Of a stretch of 47,493 bases of DNA, positions 26,176 to 36,642 are shown piece after piece. A model generated the notes under the pieces. That model saw only the letters and a program-made list of their open reading frames with translations, ran no database searches and had not been told where the DNA came from. Origin of the DNA: Gammaproteobacteria bacterium (GTDB taxonomy: Bacteria; Pseudomonadota; Gammaproteobacteria; JAGOUN01); NCBI GenBank assembly GCA_021208965.1, contig JAJOJD010000019.1, positions 1 through 47,493 of the forward strand, in the 5' to 3' direction. Each line of letters begins with the position of its first letter. Position 1 is the first letter of the stretch. The position numbers and the translations under genes were made by a program.

Positions 26176-27105
26176 ATGCTGAATTTTCTCAAAAAAAAAC
26201 AAGCTCATTTGCCATCTTCTTGGTGGCAGCGCCTCTCTGCGGGCTTAGTCGATTTGTTTTCAGGAAAAGTGGAGCTCGACGATGACACCTTGGAGCGTCT
26301 TGAAACGCATTTGCTCATGGCAGACGTCGGCATTGAAGCAACCGCCTATATTCTTGAGCAGCTCACAATAGTCGCTAAACAGAAAAAAATCACGACGCCC
26401 GACACGCTGCATGAGGCATTAAAATCAATTATGACAGAAATGCTGTCCGTTCGACAGGAAGTGCTTGATCCAAGATCAGATTCTCCCTTTGTTATTTTGA
26501 TGGTGGGGATTAATGGTGCAGGTAAAACAACGACGATTGGAAAATTAGCGCGATACTTTAAGGCGAAGGGGAAGTCTGTCATGTTAGCCGCTGGAGATAC
26601 CTTTCGTGCCGCGGCGATTGAACAGCTCGCCACGTGGGGACAGCGGAATGAGGTATCGGTGATTGCACAGCAGCACGGAGCCGATAGTGCATCGGTTATT
26701 TTTGATGCGTTGCAATCCGCCAAAGCTAAAAAAATCGATATTCTTTTAGCCGATACGGCGGGTCGTTTGCATACGCAACAAGGGTTGATGGCAGAATTGG
26801 TTAAAATTAAGCGTGTGTTGCAAAAAGTTGATCCTAAAGCCCCGCATGAAGTACTTCTCGTTTTGGATGCGAGTATTGGTCAGAATGCGCTGAAGCAGGC
26901 AAAAGAATTTGATGCGGCCATCGGCGTGACCGGTATCGTCATGACAAAATTGGATGGCAGCGCCAAAGGGGGTATGCTGTTTTCTATCGCGAAGAATCTT
27001 GATATTCCGATTCGATTCATTGGGATAGGAGAAAGTATTGAGGATATGCAACCTTTCGATGCAGCTACGATAGTAGAAGCTATTTTTTCAGAGCGAGAAT
27101 CATGA
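26176..27105 (+). CDS. ftsY: Signal recognition particle receptor FtsY
   Basis: FtsY docks SRP-ribosome complexes at the inner membrane. This 309-residue form is nearly all NG domain, lacking the long acidic A domain of E. coli FtsY. G motifs are visible: GINGAGKTTTIGKLA (G1), DTFRAAAIEQL (G2), LADTAGRLHTQ (G3), TKLDGSAKGG (G4) and GIGESIEDMQPFD (G5). The ATG at 26176 gives the amphipathic MLNFLKKK start. It overlaps ftsX by four bases (ATGA), with ftsE missing in between. Confidence 0.97.
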   Translation: MLNFLKKKQAHLPSSWWQRLSAGLVDLFSGKVELDDDTLERLETHLLMADVGIEATAYILEQLTIVAKQKKITTPDTLHEALKSIMTEMLSVRQEVLDPRSDSPFVILMVGINGAGKTTTIGKLARYFKAKGKSVMLAAGDTFRAAAIEQLATWGQRNEVSVIAQQHGADSASVIFDALQSAKAKKIDILLADTAGRLHTQQGLMAELVKIKRVLQKVDPKAPHEVLLVLDASIGQNALKQAKEFDAAIGVTGIVMTKLDGSAKGGMLFSIAKNLDIPIRFIGIGESIEDMQPFDAATIVEAIFSERES

Positions 27106-27989
27106 GAGATTTTAAATTAAAAAAACAGTCAAAACGCGGCCAAATGAGTGAATTATTACAAGCGATGGATTTGCTGAGCCATCATTTGTTCGGCTTTTTT
27201 GTGTTGGTTATTTTTACCTCTATCTTGTTATCTTTACCGTTAACCTTAATGTACTTATCAAAAGGGATGGGGGATCTGGGTCATGTGCTTAACAAGAATG
27301 CGCAAATTACTGTTTACCTGAGCCCACAACTCAGTGATGCTCAAACGGTAGGGTTGACCGATATTTTAAATAGTCGGCCCGATACGCAAGTGCTCCGTTT
27401 TATTTCTGCAGAAGAGGGCTTGCAAGAGTTTGAAAGACAATCGGGGATTGAAAAATTAAACGATTATATTAATACCAATCCTTTACCGGCGGTGTTGATG
27501 CTAAAGGTGATGACCCCTAATCCGAGCATTGATCAGCTGAATCAGTTGTCAGCGGTGTTGCAGTCATTACCGGGGATTGAGAGTGTCGCCATGAATGTGC
27601 AATGGTTAGAACATGCGCTTAAGGCGATGGCGTCGATTACGACGTCACTTGGCGTCGCGACAGGGATATCATTTTTTTTAAGTTTGGTGTTGATTGTTGT
27701 CTTGCTCAATTTTCTGTTACCAGAATCTTTAGAAGATACCGCGCATCTCACGATGGTTTATTTGGGCGTGTTGTTAGGCGTGATTACAGGCATTATTGCG
27801 GATTACTGGGTGAGTTATTTTGCACATTTGTTGAATGTCTTGGTCGCGCAGCTCAGTTTTCTTAACGTCAAACCGGATCATTTCCATTTGGCGACGTCCG
27901 ATATTTTTGTTAATCAACTGGGCTGCTGGGCAACCTTGATTTTTGCGGCCTTAACGGTGCGTCATTACCGATTGCACATGAAAAAATAA
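27102..27989 (+). CDS. ftsX: Cell division protein FtsX with a shortened TM2-TM3 loop
   Basis: FtsX is the membrane half of the FtsEX complex that controls septal cell-wall hydrolases. The 295-residue protein has TM1 (about 32-55), a periplasmic domain with NAQITVYLS, AEEGLQEFERQSG and NPLPAVLML, then three C-terminal helices starting at about 180. The cytoplasmic loop after TM2 reads NFLLPESLEDTAHLT, roughly 16 residues shorter than in E. coli. It lacks the conserved RR..I.V.KL.GAT stretch that contacts FtsE. No ftsE lies between ftsY and ftsX, where it normally sits. FtsX may be changing role or decaying. Confidence 0.88.
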   Translation: MRDFKLKKQSKRGQMSELLQAMDLLSHHLFGFFVLVIFTSILLSLPLTLMYLSKGMGDLGHVLNKNAQITVYLSPQLSDAQTVGLTDILNSRPDTQVLRFISAEEGLQEFERQSGIEKLNDYINTNPLPAVLMLKVMTPNPSIDQLNQLSAVLQSLPGIESVAMNVQWLEHALKAMASITTSLGVATGISFFLSLVLIVVLLNFLLPESLEDTAHLTMVYLGVLLGVITGIIADYWVSYFAHLLNVLVAQLSFLNVKPDHFHLATSDIFVNQLGCWATLIFAALTVRHYRLHMKK

Positions 27990-27999
27990 GACGCTTTTT

Positions 28000-29852
28000 T
28001 TATAGCTCCATTAATGGTTGTTCCTGGGGCGCTACCCCATTATTATTATTTCGATTGGGGAAAAAGCTTGCCACGCATGGGGCTAAAACCAAGCTAAGAC
28101 CTCCAGCCACAAATGGTACCGTGAGTAGGAATGTAGCGGTGCGATCATCAAGTTTATCTATCCAGTCATAGATTGCATAGGCCGTTCCTTTATAAGCGGA
28201 CGAGCTATCACACGCTGTTTCTTTCTCATGGCTTAGATCGCAATTCATCAAACTATTCCAGTAGTCATTATAGTTTTTCTCTATATTCGCATTGCATGTC
28301 TTCATGCGAAAAAGCGAAAATGATTAGTTGGGAGGCAATCATAAAGGTGATAAAGACTTCAGCCAGTACGATAAAGTCCGCAATGCTGACAAGGAAATCT
28401 TCCGTAAAATAATCATGAAAAAATGCGTGAATTTTTCGGAATATCTGGTAATTAACAGTGTTGTGTATCTCAGCGAGTCTGTTTCCTTTATTAAAATAGG
28501 GGCCAATAAACAGAGGTTCCTTCTCCGCACCCGTAAGAATAGCCGTATCAGCAGAATCCGAAGCACTGAGTATCAACTGTGCCTGTGTTTCTTCTGAAGG
28601 GTGTGTTTTACTGAGTTTTATAGCGCCTACCCTTGCTAAAGAGATGGTTTTGATTATTTCATAAAGAAAATTAATCCCAGCAGCGGCGAGAAACAGGGTG
28701 CTGAAAGCGATGGCGTTTTTAAGTTGTGAGCCATTGACGGTTCCTAAAAACCATTGATACGCGTAGCCTTTTGCGTAATCTTCGGGTTCAGGGTTTTCCA
28801 GCGCATTGAGGGCGTATTTATAAAAGTCGTCGTATATGTCCTTATATTCGGAGACAGTATCGGTCATCGCAACAGTAAAATCAGTGAAATAGGCATGAGA
28901 TATCATTGCAAGCAGCAAAAACGGCATTAGGTTTTTTGTTACAGCTAAAATGCCATCCAGAAGACAAGAACGCCCTGCGTTATCTGTATATTTACCCCAA
29001 TATCGAAAGAGACAATCAATGAATGTGATTGATCCAAGAATGACAAGACTCGCTTCTAAAAAAAAACTTACCGGTTTGAGCGCTATTCTTGACATAGTCG
29101 CCATAAGCTTTTTGAGCCGCAACGTAAAAGGATTTGGCATCACATAATTCTTTTAGTGTTTCTTCATAGCCGGTTTGCTCAGGAAGTATAACAGTACAGG
29201 CATTTTGATCAACAAGGTACTTGTACTCTTCGTTTGCGTACGTATCGAAATTTTCATAATTATTGTAGTCTTGTTTTATATTTTGGATAACAAGCGTTGC
29301 CAAAAATACGCGAGCAGTTAGTTGTATATATTTTGCCACCTCATGATCGGGTGAAAATACGCTTTCTAGCATCCTTATGCCAGAGAGCAATGTGTTGTCA
29401 CGGTCCGGATCCGCGGTATAGTAGTGGGTGACAACAGGATGATTAGCTAAACCTTGTTGTATTCTTTGTTGTGGCGTCTTTGGTTGACTCAGATTTATGA
29501 TGTTTCTTGTATGGAGATACATTAAAGTTCCCACTTTTGCAACGAATACCAAGCCTGCGATCGCTAGCGTTGAAGCGACTATCGAATACATGGCTGATTC
29601 AGGTTTTCTCATCATATAATCGTTGGCAAGGTTATAAGCCGTTTGTTCGTCATAATCCTGAACAGTATCATCATATCTCGATTTATGTGATAGTGTTGCT
29701 GTCAGAGTGGTTAGCGCTAAACAGGCAAAACCAAACTGAAAGATAGTTGGCAACTCACGGGTGGCAGCATGCATAAAGCCGTAATATTTGTTCACTAGGC
29801 TTGGAGTATTTCGTTGTTGTACGGCGTCTTGTGGATCTAGATCATATCTCAT
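28000..29852 (-). CDS. Novel integral membrane protein made of two tandem four-helix units, frameshifted twice
   Basis: As sequenced there are three overlapping readings: 278 residues (29852-29016), 291 (29143-28268) and 101 (28305-28000). Removing one base from the nine-base run at 29058-29066 and one from the five-base run at 28274-28278 joins them into 616 residues. The joined protein has about eight hydrophobic segments (near 35, 88, 177, 262, 303, 378, 487 and 571) in two sets of four with similar spacing. Loop pieces repeat: INLSQPKTPQQR against IKLSKTHPSEET, and CDAKSFYVAAQKAYGDYV against CDSSSAYKGTAYAIYDWI. Each repeat has a Cys-bearing loop. I recognise no family. The internal repeat supports the joining. 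Confidence 0.72.
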
Positions 29853-29943
29853 GAACTTCTCGTTTTTTTACCAAATGTTGGTCAATTATAAGTTGATATT
29901 CTTAAGAAATGCTTAAAATATGATCAGTCCGTATTAACTAGGA

Positions 29944-30537
29944 TTAACGTTTGCCAATCGTTGTTTCTTGGCCACCGAGCAGTCGCGTTATGTTTGCGCG
30001 ATGTCGCCATAAGATAGCGATCATGAGGATGGTATAGACGCTCAATTTTTCAGGTGATAATTCACTCCACGCATAAAACCAACCGATGGTGACGGCCGTG
30101 ATAGCGGCTAAAGAAGAGTAACGAAATAGGGCGAGGATCAATAGCCAAATCCCAAAAACGATTCCTGCAATTACAGGGCTTAAGCCAAGCAAGACACCCA
30201 GACCAGTCGCGACGCCTTTCCCCCCTTTAAAGCCGAAATAAATCGGGTACAAATGTCCTAAAAATGCAGCCATCGCGGTTAGAGCGATAATATTTTCTGA
30301 AAACTGCATGTCGCGTGCGGTCAGTACAGGAATCAATCCTTTCAATACGTCGCCTAATAAGGTTAACGCCCCCGCGAGTTTTCCGCCCACACGTAATACA
30401 TTGGTTGCGCCAGGGTTGCCTGATCCAGCTTTTCGTGGATCGGGCAGTTTTAAAAGACGCGACAACACAATGGCACTGGAAATAGACCCAAATAAGTAGC
30501 CGCTAAGAATCATTAAGGCAGAAAAAAGTGTGTTCAT
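29944..30537 (-). CDS. plsY: Glycerol-3-phosphate acyltransferase PlsY
   Basis: PlsY transfers acyl from acyl-phosphate to glycerol 3-phosphate, the first step of phospholipid synthesis. The 197-residue polytopic protein has the three cytoplasmic motifs: GSISSAIVLSRLLKLPDPR with SGNPGATNVLR, GHLYPIYFGFKGGKGVATGLG, and a C-terminal WRHRANITRLLGGQE. Length is normal. It is divergent from orn, with 113 bp between the two starts. Confidence 0.96.
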   Translation of the reverse strand: MNTLFSALMILSGYLFGSISSAIVLSRLLKLPDPRKAGSGNPGATNVLRVGGKLAGALTLLGDVLKGLIPVLTARDMQFSENIIALTAMAAFLGHLYPIYFGFKGGKGVATGLGVLLGLSPVIAGIVFGIWLLILALFRYSSLAAITAVTIGWFYAWSELSPEKLSVYTILMIAILWRHRANITRLLGGQETTIGKR

Positions 30538-30650
30538 GATGTCTTACTGAGTGCTGATGAATAATAGCGCGCAGAATAACAGATTTAACAGAATGACGAA
30601 ATAATGCTAGTATCCGCACACTGAAAAATAATCTAATGCCTAATTAAAAA

Positions 30651-31211
30651 ATGACAATACCACAAAAACCCTCTGATTATCTGATTTGGCTTGATTTAGA
30701 AATGACCGGTTTGGATGTAGAGCACAATCGTATTATTGAAATTGCAACCCTCATCACCAACAATCAATTAGATATTCTTTCTGAAGGGCCGGTGTTTGCG
30801 ATTGCGCAGCCTGAATCGTTATTAGCGGGCATGGATGCTTGGAATACCGAGCATCATACGGCGTCTGGGCTTGTCCAGCGGGTGCGCGATAGCCGTACCA
30901 CAGTGCTTGACGCCGAACAGGCCACACTGGATTTTTTAGCGCGGTTTTTAGCGGCGGGAGAATCTCCGTTATGTGGCAATAGTATCTATCAAGATAGACT
31001 GTTTTTGGCACGTTATATGCCTCGGTTAGAGAAGTTCTGTCATTATCGTCATATCGATGTGAGTACGGTCAAAGAGCTCGCGAGACGCTGGCGTCCAGAG
31101 TTGGTGTTTCAAAAACAATCTGCCCATAGAGCATTGGATGATATTAAAGAATCGATTGCGGAGTTAAAATATTATTATGACACTTTTTTTGTGCCATATT
31201 CTCCGGGTTGA
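30651..31211 (+). CDS. orn: Oligoribonuclease
   Basis: Orn degrades RNA dinucleotides and the pGpG product of cyclic-di-GMP turnover. The 186-residue DEDDh exonuclease has [11 protein letters not shown] (metal Asp and Glu), [23 protein letters not shown], the [11 protein letters not shown] block and [14 protein letters not shown] with the catalytic His and Asp. Cys of the usual GNSICQDR is Tyr here. The ATG at 30651 matches the family N-terminus. A 61-bp gap follows before the glycosyltransferase. Confidence 0.96.
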   Translation: MTIPQKPSDYLIWLDLEMTGLDVEHNRIIEIATLITNNQLDILSEGPVFAIAQPESLLAGMDAWNTEHHTASGLVQRVRDSRTTVLDAEQATLDFLARFLAAGESPLCGNSIYQDRLFLARYMPRLEKFCHYRHIDVSTVKELARRWRPELVFQKQSAHRALDDIKESIAELKYYYDTFFVPYSPG

Positions 31212-31272
31212 CGTAGATTTTGGCCGTTGATTCTAGGATAATCCTTGCTTTTGCATATCTAAAGGCCATGTT

Positions 31273-32199
31273 ATGGATGTAAGCGTTGTTATTCCTGTTT
31301 ACAATGAAGCGCAGAATATTATTCTCTTATATGATCGTTTGCAGCGTGTTTTAGCTCTCTTGCCGCATTCTTATGAGATTATTTTCATTAATGATGGCAG
31401 TCGTGACCAGTCAGAACAATTATTAGATCAGCTCTATCATCAAGATCCAGAACATGTTCGCATCGTTCATTTCAATGGAAATTTTGGTCAACACATGGCG
31501 ATTATGGCGGGGTTTGAGCAAAGTATTGGCCAGACAGTGATTACTTTAGATGCTGATTTGCAGAATCCTCCTGAAGAAATTCCTGCATTATTAGAAGAGA
31601 TGGCGAAAGGTCATGATATTGTTGAAGGCGTTCGCCAAGGCCGTCAGGATAATGCGTTTCGGCGTTATGCGTCGCGTATTAACAACTGGATCCGTGCAAA
31701 AACAACGGGGATTCGTTTGCAGGATCAAGGTTCTATGCTGCGAGCGTATGATAGACGCGTCGTTGATCTCATGTTGATGAGCAAAGAGCAATCGACATTT
31801 ATTCCTGCGTTGGCGTATAGTTATGCCTCATCGCCTGGGTTTGTTGCGGTTAAACATGCTCAGCGTCATTCAGGCTATTCTAAGTACAGTCTTGCGCGAT
31901 TGTTGCGGTTACATTTTGATTTAATGGCGGGTTTTTCTTCCGCCCCCTTACAATGGGTGACGTTTACAGGGATGAGCGTTTCTATTTTAAGCTTTTTGTT
32001 TTTTATCTACATGGTGATACGCCGTCTTGTGATTGGGCCAGAAGCGGATGGTTTATTTACCCTTTTTGCGATTCAATTCCTTTTATTGGGGTTATTATTA
32101 TTTAGCGTCGGCATTGTGGGTGAATATGTCGGGCGTATTTATCTCGAAGTAAGAAAACGTCCACGTTTTGTGATCAAAAAAGTATTATCGAAAAGGTGA
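31273..32199 (+). CDS. ArnC/DPM-like family 2 glycosyltransferase
   Basis: The 308-residue membrane enzyme probably transfers a sugar from a nucleotide donor to undecaprenyl phosphate. The GT2 catalytic domain contains [35 protein letters not shown] (DxD), [11 protein letters not shown] and the lipid-linked GT block HSGYSKYSL. Two C-terminal helices at about 232-255 and 270-300 end in [15 protein letters not shown]. The closest types are ArnC (4-amino-arabinose carrier synthesis) and GtrB-like transferases. Without arn neighbours the sugar is unknown. The stop lies just before glyQ. Confidence 0.88.
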   Translation: MDVSVVIPVYNEAQNIILLYDRLQRVLALLPHSYEIIFINDGSRDQSEQLLDQLYHQDPEHVRIVHFNGNFGQHMAIMAGFEQSIGQTVITLDADLQNPPEEIPALLEEMAKGHDIVEGVRQGRQDNAFRRYASRINNWIRAKTTGIRLQDQGSMLRAYDRRVVDLMLMSKEQSTFIPALAYSYASSPGFVAVKHAQRHSGYSKYSLARLLRLHFDLMAGFSSAPLQWVTFTGMSVSILSFLFFIYMVIRRLVIGPEADGLFTLFAIQFLLLGLLLFSVGIVGEYVGRIYLEVRKRPRFVIKKVLSKR

Positions 32200-32204
32200 T
32201 GATG

Positions 32205-33104
32205 ATGGTTCTTTCTTTTCAAGACTTGATTGCACGTTTGCAACACTATTGGTCTAAACAAGGTTGTGTGATTATGCAACCTTTGGATTTAGAAGTCGGT
32301 GCAGGAACATTTCATCCAGCGACTTTTCTTCGAGCGATTGGCCCTGAACCGTGGTATGCGGCCTATGTCCAACCCTCGCGTCGGCCCACAGATGGACGTT
32401 ATGGAGAAAATCCTAATCGAGTCCAACACTATTATCAATTTCAAGTGGTCATGAAACCTTCTCCTGAGAATATCCAAACCGTGTATCTTGATTCGCTCGC
32501 GGATATTGGTATTGATGCGAATGTTCATGATATTCGCTTCGTTGAAGATAATTGGGAATCGCCTACCTTGGGGGCATGGGGATTGGGCTGGGAAGTCTGG
32601 TATAACGGGATGGAAGTGACTCAGTTTACCTATTTTCAACAGGTGGGAGGGTTACCCTGTAAGCCCGTGCTCGGTGAAATCACGTATGGTCTTGAACGTA
32701 TCGCGATGGCGATTCAAGGTGTGGACAGTATTTTTGATATTTTATGGACACATACACCGAGTGGGCCTGTCACTTATGGTGATATCTTTAAACACAATGA
32801 AATTGAACAATCCGCTTATAATTTTCAACAGGCGAATGTTGATGTTTTATTCCAGCGTTTTGCAGACTATGAGTCTGATTGTCACGATTTGCTGACTAAG
32901 GGATTATCGTTACCGGCTTATGAGTTAGCCTTGAAAGCCTCCCATATTTTTAATCTATTGGATGCCCGTCAAGCCATTTCTGTGAGTGAGCGGCAGCGAT
33001 ATATTTTACGTATTCGTGCACTGACAAAACAGGTGGCTATGGCGTATCATGCTGTTCGTGAAACACTCGGGTTTCCATTAGTTAAACATAAGGATAATCA
33101 ATAA
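32205..33104 (+). CDS. glyQ: Glycyl-tRNA synthetase alpha subunit
   Basis: GlyQ is the catalytic subunit of the tetrameric glycyl-tRNA synthetase. The protein is almost entirely family blocks: [63 protein letters not shown] and [14 protein letters not shown]. Three ATGs lie in a row (32199, 32202, 32205). I placed the start at the last, eight bases after AAAAGG, giving 299 residues. The stop overlaps the glyS ATG by one base. Confidence 0.97.
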   Translation: MVLSFQDLIARLQHYWSKQGCVIMQPLDLEVGAGTFHPATFLRAIGPEPWYAAYVQPSRRPTDGRYGENPNRVQHYYQFQVVMKPSPENIQTVYLDSLADIGIDANVHDIRFVEDNWESPTLGAWGLGWEVWYNGMEVTQFTYFQQVGGLPCKPVLGEITYGLERIAMAIQGVDSIFDILWTHTPSGPVTYGDIFKHNEIEQSAYNFQQANVDVLFQRFADYESDCHDLLTKGLSLPAYELALKASHIFNLLDARQAISVSERQRYILRIRALTKQVAMAYHAVRETLGFPLVKHKDNQ

Positions 33105-35230
33105 TGGCGTCCCATGATTTGCTGATTGAAATATTGACGGAAGAACTCCCCCCAAAACGTTTGCAACGTTTAGAAGACGCTTTTTTACAAAGTGTTGAAC
33201 AACAGTTGAGTGAGCATCAATTGGCTTTTTCTGGCATCCGCTCGTTTGCTACCCCACGTCGGTTAGCGTTGATGGTTGAATCATTGGCAGACCAACAACC
33301 GCCACAAAAAATGGAACGAAAAGGTCCCTCTGTCGCACACGCCTTTGATGCGGAGCAACAGTTAACCCCTGCCGGCGAAGGATTTTTACGGTCTTGTGGC
33401 ATTACACGCGAACAGCTGCAAACGATAGAAACAGATAAAGGTGTTTGTTTATACTATGCTGGTGAAAAAGTAGGGCTGCCTATTACGCAGTTAATTCCAG
33501 ACATTGTAAAAAAAGCCTTAAATGATCTTCCTATTCCCAAAGCCATGCGTTGGGGTGATCATGAATTTTCATTTATACGTCCCGTGCATTCGGTGATGTT
33601 GTTATATGGCGAACAGGTGATTCCTGCGGAATTTTTTGGTAAACAAACTTCTCGATGCACTCAGGGGCACCGTCAATTATCCCGCGGTCGTATTGACATT
33701 AGCTTTCCTAAAAACTATGCGGTTGAATTAGAAGAAAAAGGCTGTGTTATTGTTGATCGCAATGAAAGAAAAGCGATTATTCTTCAGCAAATAGACGTGA
33801 TATTAGATGCATTACGTGACGTGTTAGATCGTCCCACCTTACAGATCGCTATCACTCAACAACAAGAATATGATGACTTGCTCGATGAAATAACAGCCCT
33901 TGTCGAATTGCCCAAAGTGCTATTATGTCGTTTTGATCCAGCATTTTTGAATGTTCCCAAAGAAGCTTTAATGGCGAGTATGCAAGGTCATCAAAAATGC
34001 TTTGCCATTGCTGATCATTCTCGGCAGATATTACCGTATTTTATCACCGTGAGTAATGTGCACAGTGATGATGAAACCGCCGTTGTCCGTGGAAATGAAC
34101 GTGTGATGCGCGCACGTTTGTCTGATGCTAAGTTTTTTTATGAGTCCGATCTCAAAACGCCTTTACTTGATTATTCGGGACGATTAGCCACAACGATTTA
34201 TCAAGAAAAGTTAGGAACATTACAAGATAAAGTTGATCGTGTCGTCGCACTCGCAAAGCGACTCGTGGTTCACCTCAAGGGTGATGCTGGTTTATCGGCA
34301 TCCGTTGAACGTGCCGCACGTTTATGTCGATTGGATTTATTTACTCAGATGGTCGGTGAGTTTCCTGAATTGCAAGGAACGATGGGAAAATATTACGCGT
34401 TGCATTCGGGAGAACCGTCTGAGATTGCCTGTGCGATAGAAGAGTATTATTGGCCGCGTTTTTCTAGTGATCATCTTCCAACATCACCGATTAGCGTTAT
34501 TCTGGCGTTAGCAGATCGTTTAGACACCATGGTTGGGTTTTTTAGCATCGGTTGTTTGCCAACGGGGGATAAAGATCCGTTTGGTTTGCGACGCGCTGCG
34601 TTGGGCGTGATAAAAATAGTGATTGACAATACATTATCGGTGACTATTGATGGACTAGTGAGAGATGCGATAGCTGTTTTTCCAGAGTCGTTTGCGTCGC
34701 CATCAACACAGGTGTTTCTGTTTTTTCATGAGCGGGTAAAAAGCGTTTTATTAGAAAAAAATATTCCAAGTGACGTTATTCATGCGCTTCCTGAACTACT
34801 GACTCAGCCGTTGCATCATATCGTTGAATGGGCGAATGCACTGCAATCGTTCAAGTCACATCCGGATGCGTTGAGTATTGTGCAGGCTGACAAACGAGTC
34901 AAAAATATTTTAGAAAAAAATAAAAATAGCGTGATCGGTATTCGGACTTTTTCAAATGACTATGTGGAAAAATCGATAGAAATAAGCGTATTTAACGCAA
35001 TCAACGAAACACAAAAAAATATTCTCCCTCGGCTTCAGCAGCTTGATTATGCATCGGCGTTGGGGATGCTCGCTCGGCTGAAACCAATCATTGATCAGTT
35101 TTTTGATGAAGTGATGGTAATGGCAGAGGATCAACAAGTGCGTCATAATCGTTTCAGTTTGCTCAAACAGTTGCGGGAGCTTTTTTTGCAGTGTGGCGAT
35201 TTATCCGAATTACAGTTGCCACATGATTAA
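33104..35230 (+). CDS. glyS: Glycyl-tRNA synthetase beta subunit
   Basis: The 708-residue tRNA-binding subunit begins LLIEILTEELPPKRL, and shows SFATPRRLAL, MRWGDHEFSFIRPVHSV, MQGHQKCFAI, VRGNERVMRARLSDAKFFYESD, YQEKLGTLQDKVDRV, the HD-like ADRLDTMVGFF and GDKDPFGLRRAALG. A C-terminal anticodon-binding region includes ADKRVKNI and DEVMVMAEDQQVRHNR. It partners glyQ and overlaps gmhB by eight bases. Confidence 0.97.
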   Translation: MASHDLLIEILTEELPPKRLQRLEDAFLQSVEQQLSEHQLAFSGIRSFATPRRLALMVESLADQQPPQKMERKGPSVAHAFDAEQQLTPAGEGFLRSCGITREQLQTIETDKGVCLYYAGEKVGLPITQLIPDIVKKALNDLPIPKAMRWGDHEFSFIRPVHSVMLLYGEQVIPAEFFGKQTSRCTQGHRQLSRGRIDISFPKNYAVELEEKGCVIVDRNERKAIILQQIDVILDALRDVLDRPTLQIAITQQQEYDDLLDEITALVELPKVLLCRFDPAFLNVPKEALMASMQGHQKCFAIADHSRQILPYFITVSNVHSDDETAVVRGNERVMRARLSDAKFFYESDLKTPLLDYSGRLATTIYQEKLGTLQDKVDRVVALAKRLVVHLKGDAGLSASVERAARLCRLDLFTQMVGEFPELQGTMGKYYALHSGEPSEIACAIEEYYWPRFSSDHLPTSPISVILALADRLDTMVGFFSIGCLPTGDKDPFGLRRAALGVIKIVIDNTLSVTIDGLVRDAIAVFPESFASPSTQVFLFFHERVKSVLLEKNIPSDVIHALPELLTQPLHHIVEWANALQSFKSHPDALSIVQADKRVKNILEKNKNSVIGIRTFSNDYVEKSIEISVFNAINETQKNILPRLQQLDYASALGMLARLKPIIDQFFDEVMVMAEDQQVRHNRFSLLKQLRELFLQCGDLSELQLPHD

Positions 35231-35738
35231 GCTTGTTATTTTAGACCGTGATGGTGTCATTAATATCGATTCCGATGCGTATGTTAAATCGCCTGATGAG
35301 TGGCATCCTATTGAAGGGAGTTTAGAGGCCATTGCGCGTTTAAACGATGCAGGCATTAAAGTTGCCGTTGCAACCAATCAATCCGGCATCGCTCGTGGGT
35401 ATTTTACGGAACAAACGTTGCGCCATATTCACGAAAAGATGGAATCTGCGTTAATGGCTTATGGTGGGTATATCGATCAAATATTTTATTGTCCTCACGG
35501 ACCCGATGATGGGTGTGGGTGCCGCAAGCCAAGACCAGGACTCCTCAAGCAGGCGTTGCAATACTTTTCTGTATTGCCGAATGAGGCCTGTTTTGTTGGT
35601 GATTCCCCTCGCGATATTGAGGCTGCAAAATCCGTGGGAACATTACCCGTCGCAGTCGGCCATAAAAAAATAATATCGGCGAATATTGAGGCTTATGCGA
35701 GTTTGAGTGAATTTGTTCATCATTTATTAGGAAAGTGA
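35223..35738 (+). CDS. gmhB: D-glycero-D-manno-heptose-1,7-bisphosphate 7-phosphatase
   Basis: GmhB dephosphorylates the heptose bisphosphate on the way to ADP-heptose for the LPS inner core; it acts between the two activities of HldE (43547-44974). The 171-residue HAD phosphatase has ILDRDGVIN (nucleophile Asp), ATNQSGIARG, the zinc-binding CPHGPDDGCGCRKPRPGLL and VGDSPRDIEAA. I used ATG 35223, which overlaps glyS and gives the standard MIKLVILDRDG start. A longer in-frame reading from 35193 would add residues not seen in the family. Confidence 0.95.
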   Translation: MIKLVILDRDGVINIDSDAYVKSPDEWHPIEGSLEAIARLNDAGIKVAVATNQSGIARGYFTEQTLRHIHEKMESALMAYGGYIDQIFYCPHGPDDGCGCRKPRPGLLKQALQYFSVLPNEACFVGDSPRDIEAAKSVGTLPVAVGHKKIISANIEAYASLSEFVHHLLGK

Positions 35739-35740
35739 CT

Positions 35741-36476
35741 ATGATTATTTTTCGTTTTTTGCATCCTTGCTTTTTTCGTTCATCATGATCATGTTAACCA
35801 TTTTTTATGGCTTCACGTGTTCATGTTTGGTTAAGTTTCCTGATCTTGCGTGTTGGTTGGCGCGTCAGTACGGTTTTCTTGTTGTTCACGTGGCGAAATA
35901 TTTATGCGGCATTCATTACACGATTCAAGGTCGTGACAATATTCCGAGCAATAATCGTTTTATTATTTTTAGCAAACACCAATCAACGTGGGAAACTTTA
36001 TTTTTGCTTTATTATTTCCCGCATATGTCGATTATTCTTAAAAAAGAATTGTTGCGTATTCCTTTTTTTGGTTGGGGTTTGAAAGCGCTGCGACCAATTG
36101 CGATTGATCGCAATGCCGGTCGTGCGGCATTAAATGCATTAAATCAGCAGGGGGAAGAGCGTTTAAAGCAAGGATTATGCATTTTGTGTTTCCTGAAGGG
36201 ACGCGTCAATCGCCAGGTGCTGAGCCTGACTACAAAGTCGGCGGCGCGATGTTAGCGAGCAAAACGGGCGCGCCTATTCTTCCGATTGCCCTTAATTCAG
36301 GAGAATGTTGGCGAAAAAAAGGATTTATTAAACAACCAGGAACGATATCGGTTCGGATTGGCCCATGTATTTCTGTTGAAAATAAAAAAACAAGTGTCAT
36401 TTTGCAAGAAGCCGAACAATGGATTGAATCGCAGATGGCTATCATCAATTTTACAGCACAATTGAAAAGTGTATAG
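35741..36476 (+). CDS. plsC: 1-acyl-sn-glycerol-3-phosphate acyltransferase PlsC, frameshifted twice
   Basis: PlsC makes phosphatidic acid from lysophosphatidic acid at the inner membrane. The decoded protein has an N-terminal helix, the HX4E motif in FSKHQSTWETLF, ILKKELLRIPFFGWGLK and FPEGTRQSPGA. Two indels interrupt it. Adding a T to the T6 run at 35771-35776 joins MIIFRFLHPC to FSFIMIMLTIF. Adding a T to the TTTT at 36182-36185 restores CIFVFPEGTR. Corrected length is 245 residues. AGGAAAG before ATG 35741 overlaps the gmhB stop. As sequenced, the FPEGTR domain is detached from the catalytic histidine. Confidence 0.9.
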
Positions 36477-36533
36477 GGCTTGTTTGCTCTAAATCACCTA
36501 TCATTATGTGCAACTTTGAATAAAGTTAAGATG

Positions 36534-36625
36534 GATTGCCGCGTCGCTAACGCTCCTCGCAATGACGATAACAAGGGTTTGGGAAACACTCAGTCTCTGC
36601 AGGGAGCGTTAGCGACGCGGCAATC
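36534..36625. repeat. Palindromic element with 23-bp perfect inverted arms
   Basis: The left arm at 36534-36556 (GATTGCCGCGTCGCTAACGC and three more bases) is exactly complementary to the right arm at 36603-36625, with a 46-base spacer. The left arm runs on into CTCGCAATGACG, the GGATTGC...GCAATGACG pattern seen in dispersed intergenic palindromes of many bacteria. It lies between the ends of convergent plsC and folA. The RNA would form a stable stem on either strand and could act in 3'-end formation, but there is no T-tract typical of an intrinsic terminator. Confidence 0.8.
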
Positions 36626-36642
36626 TATTTTAATTTTACAAA

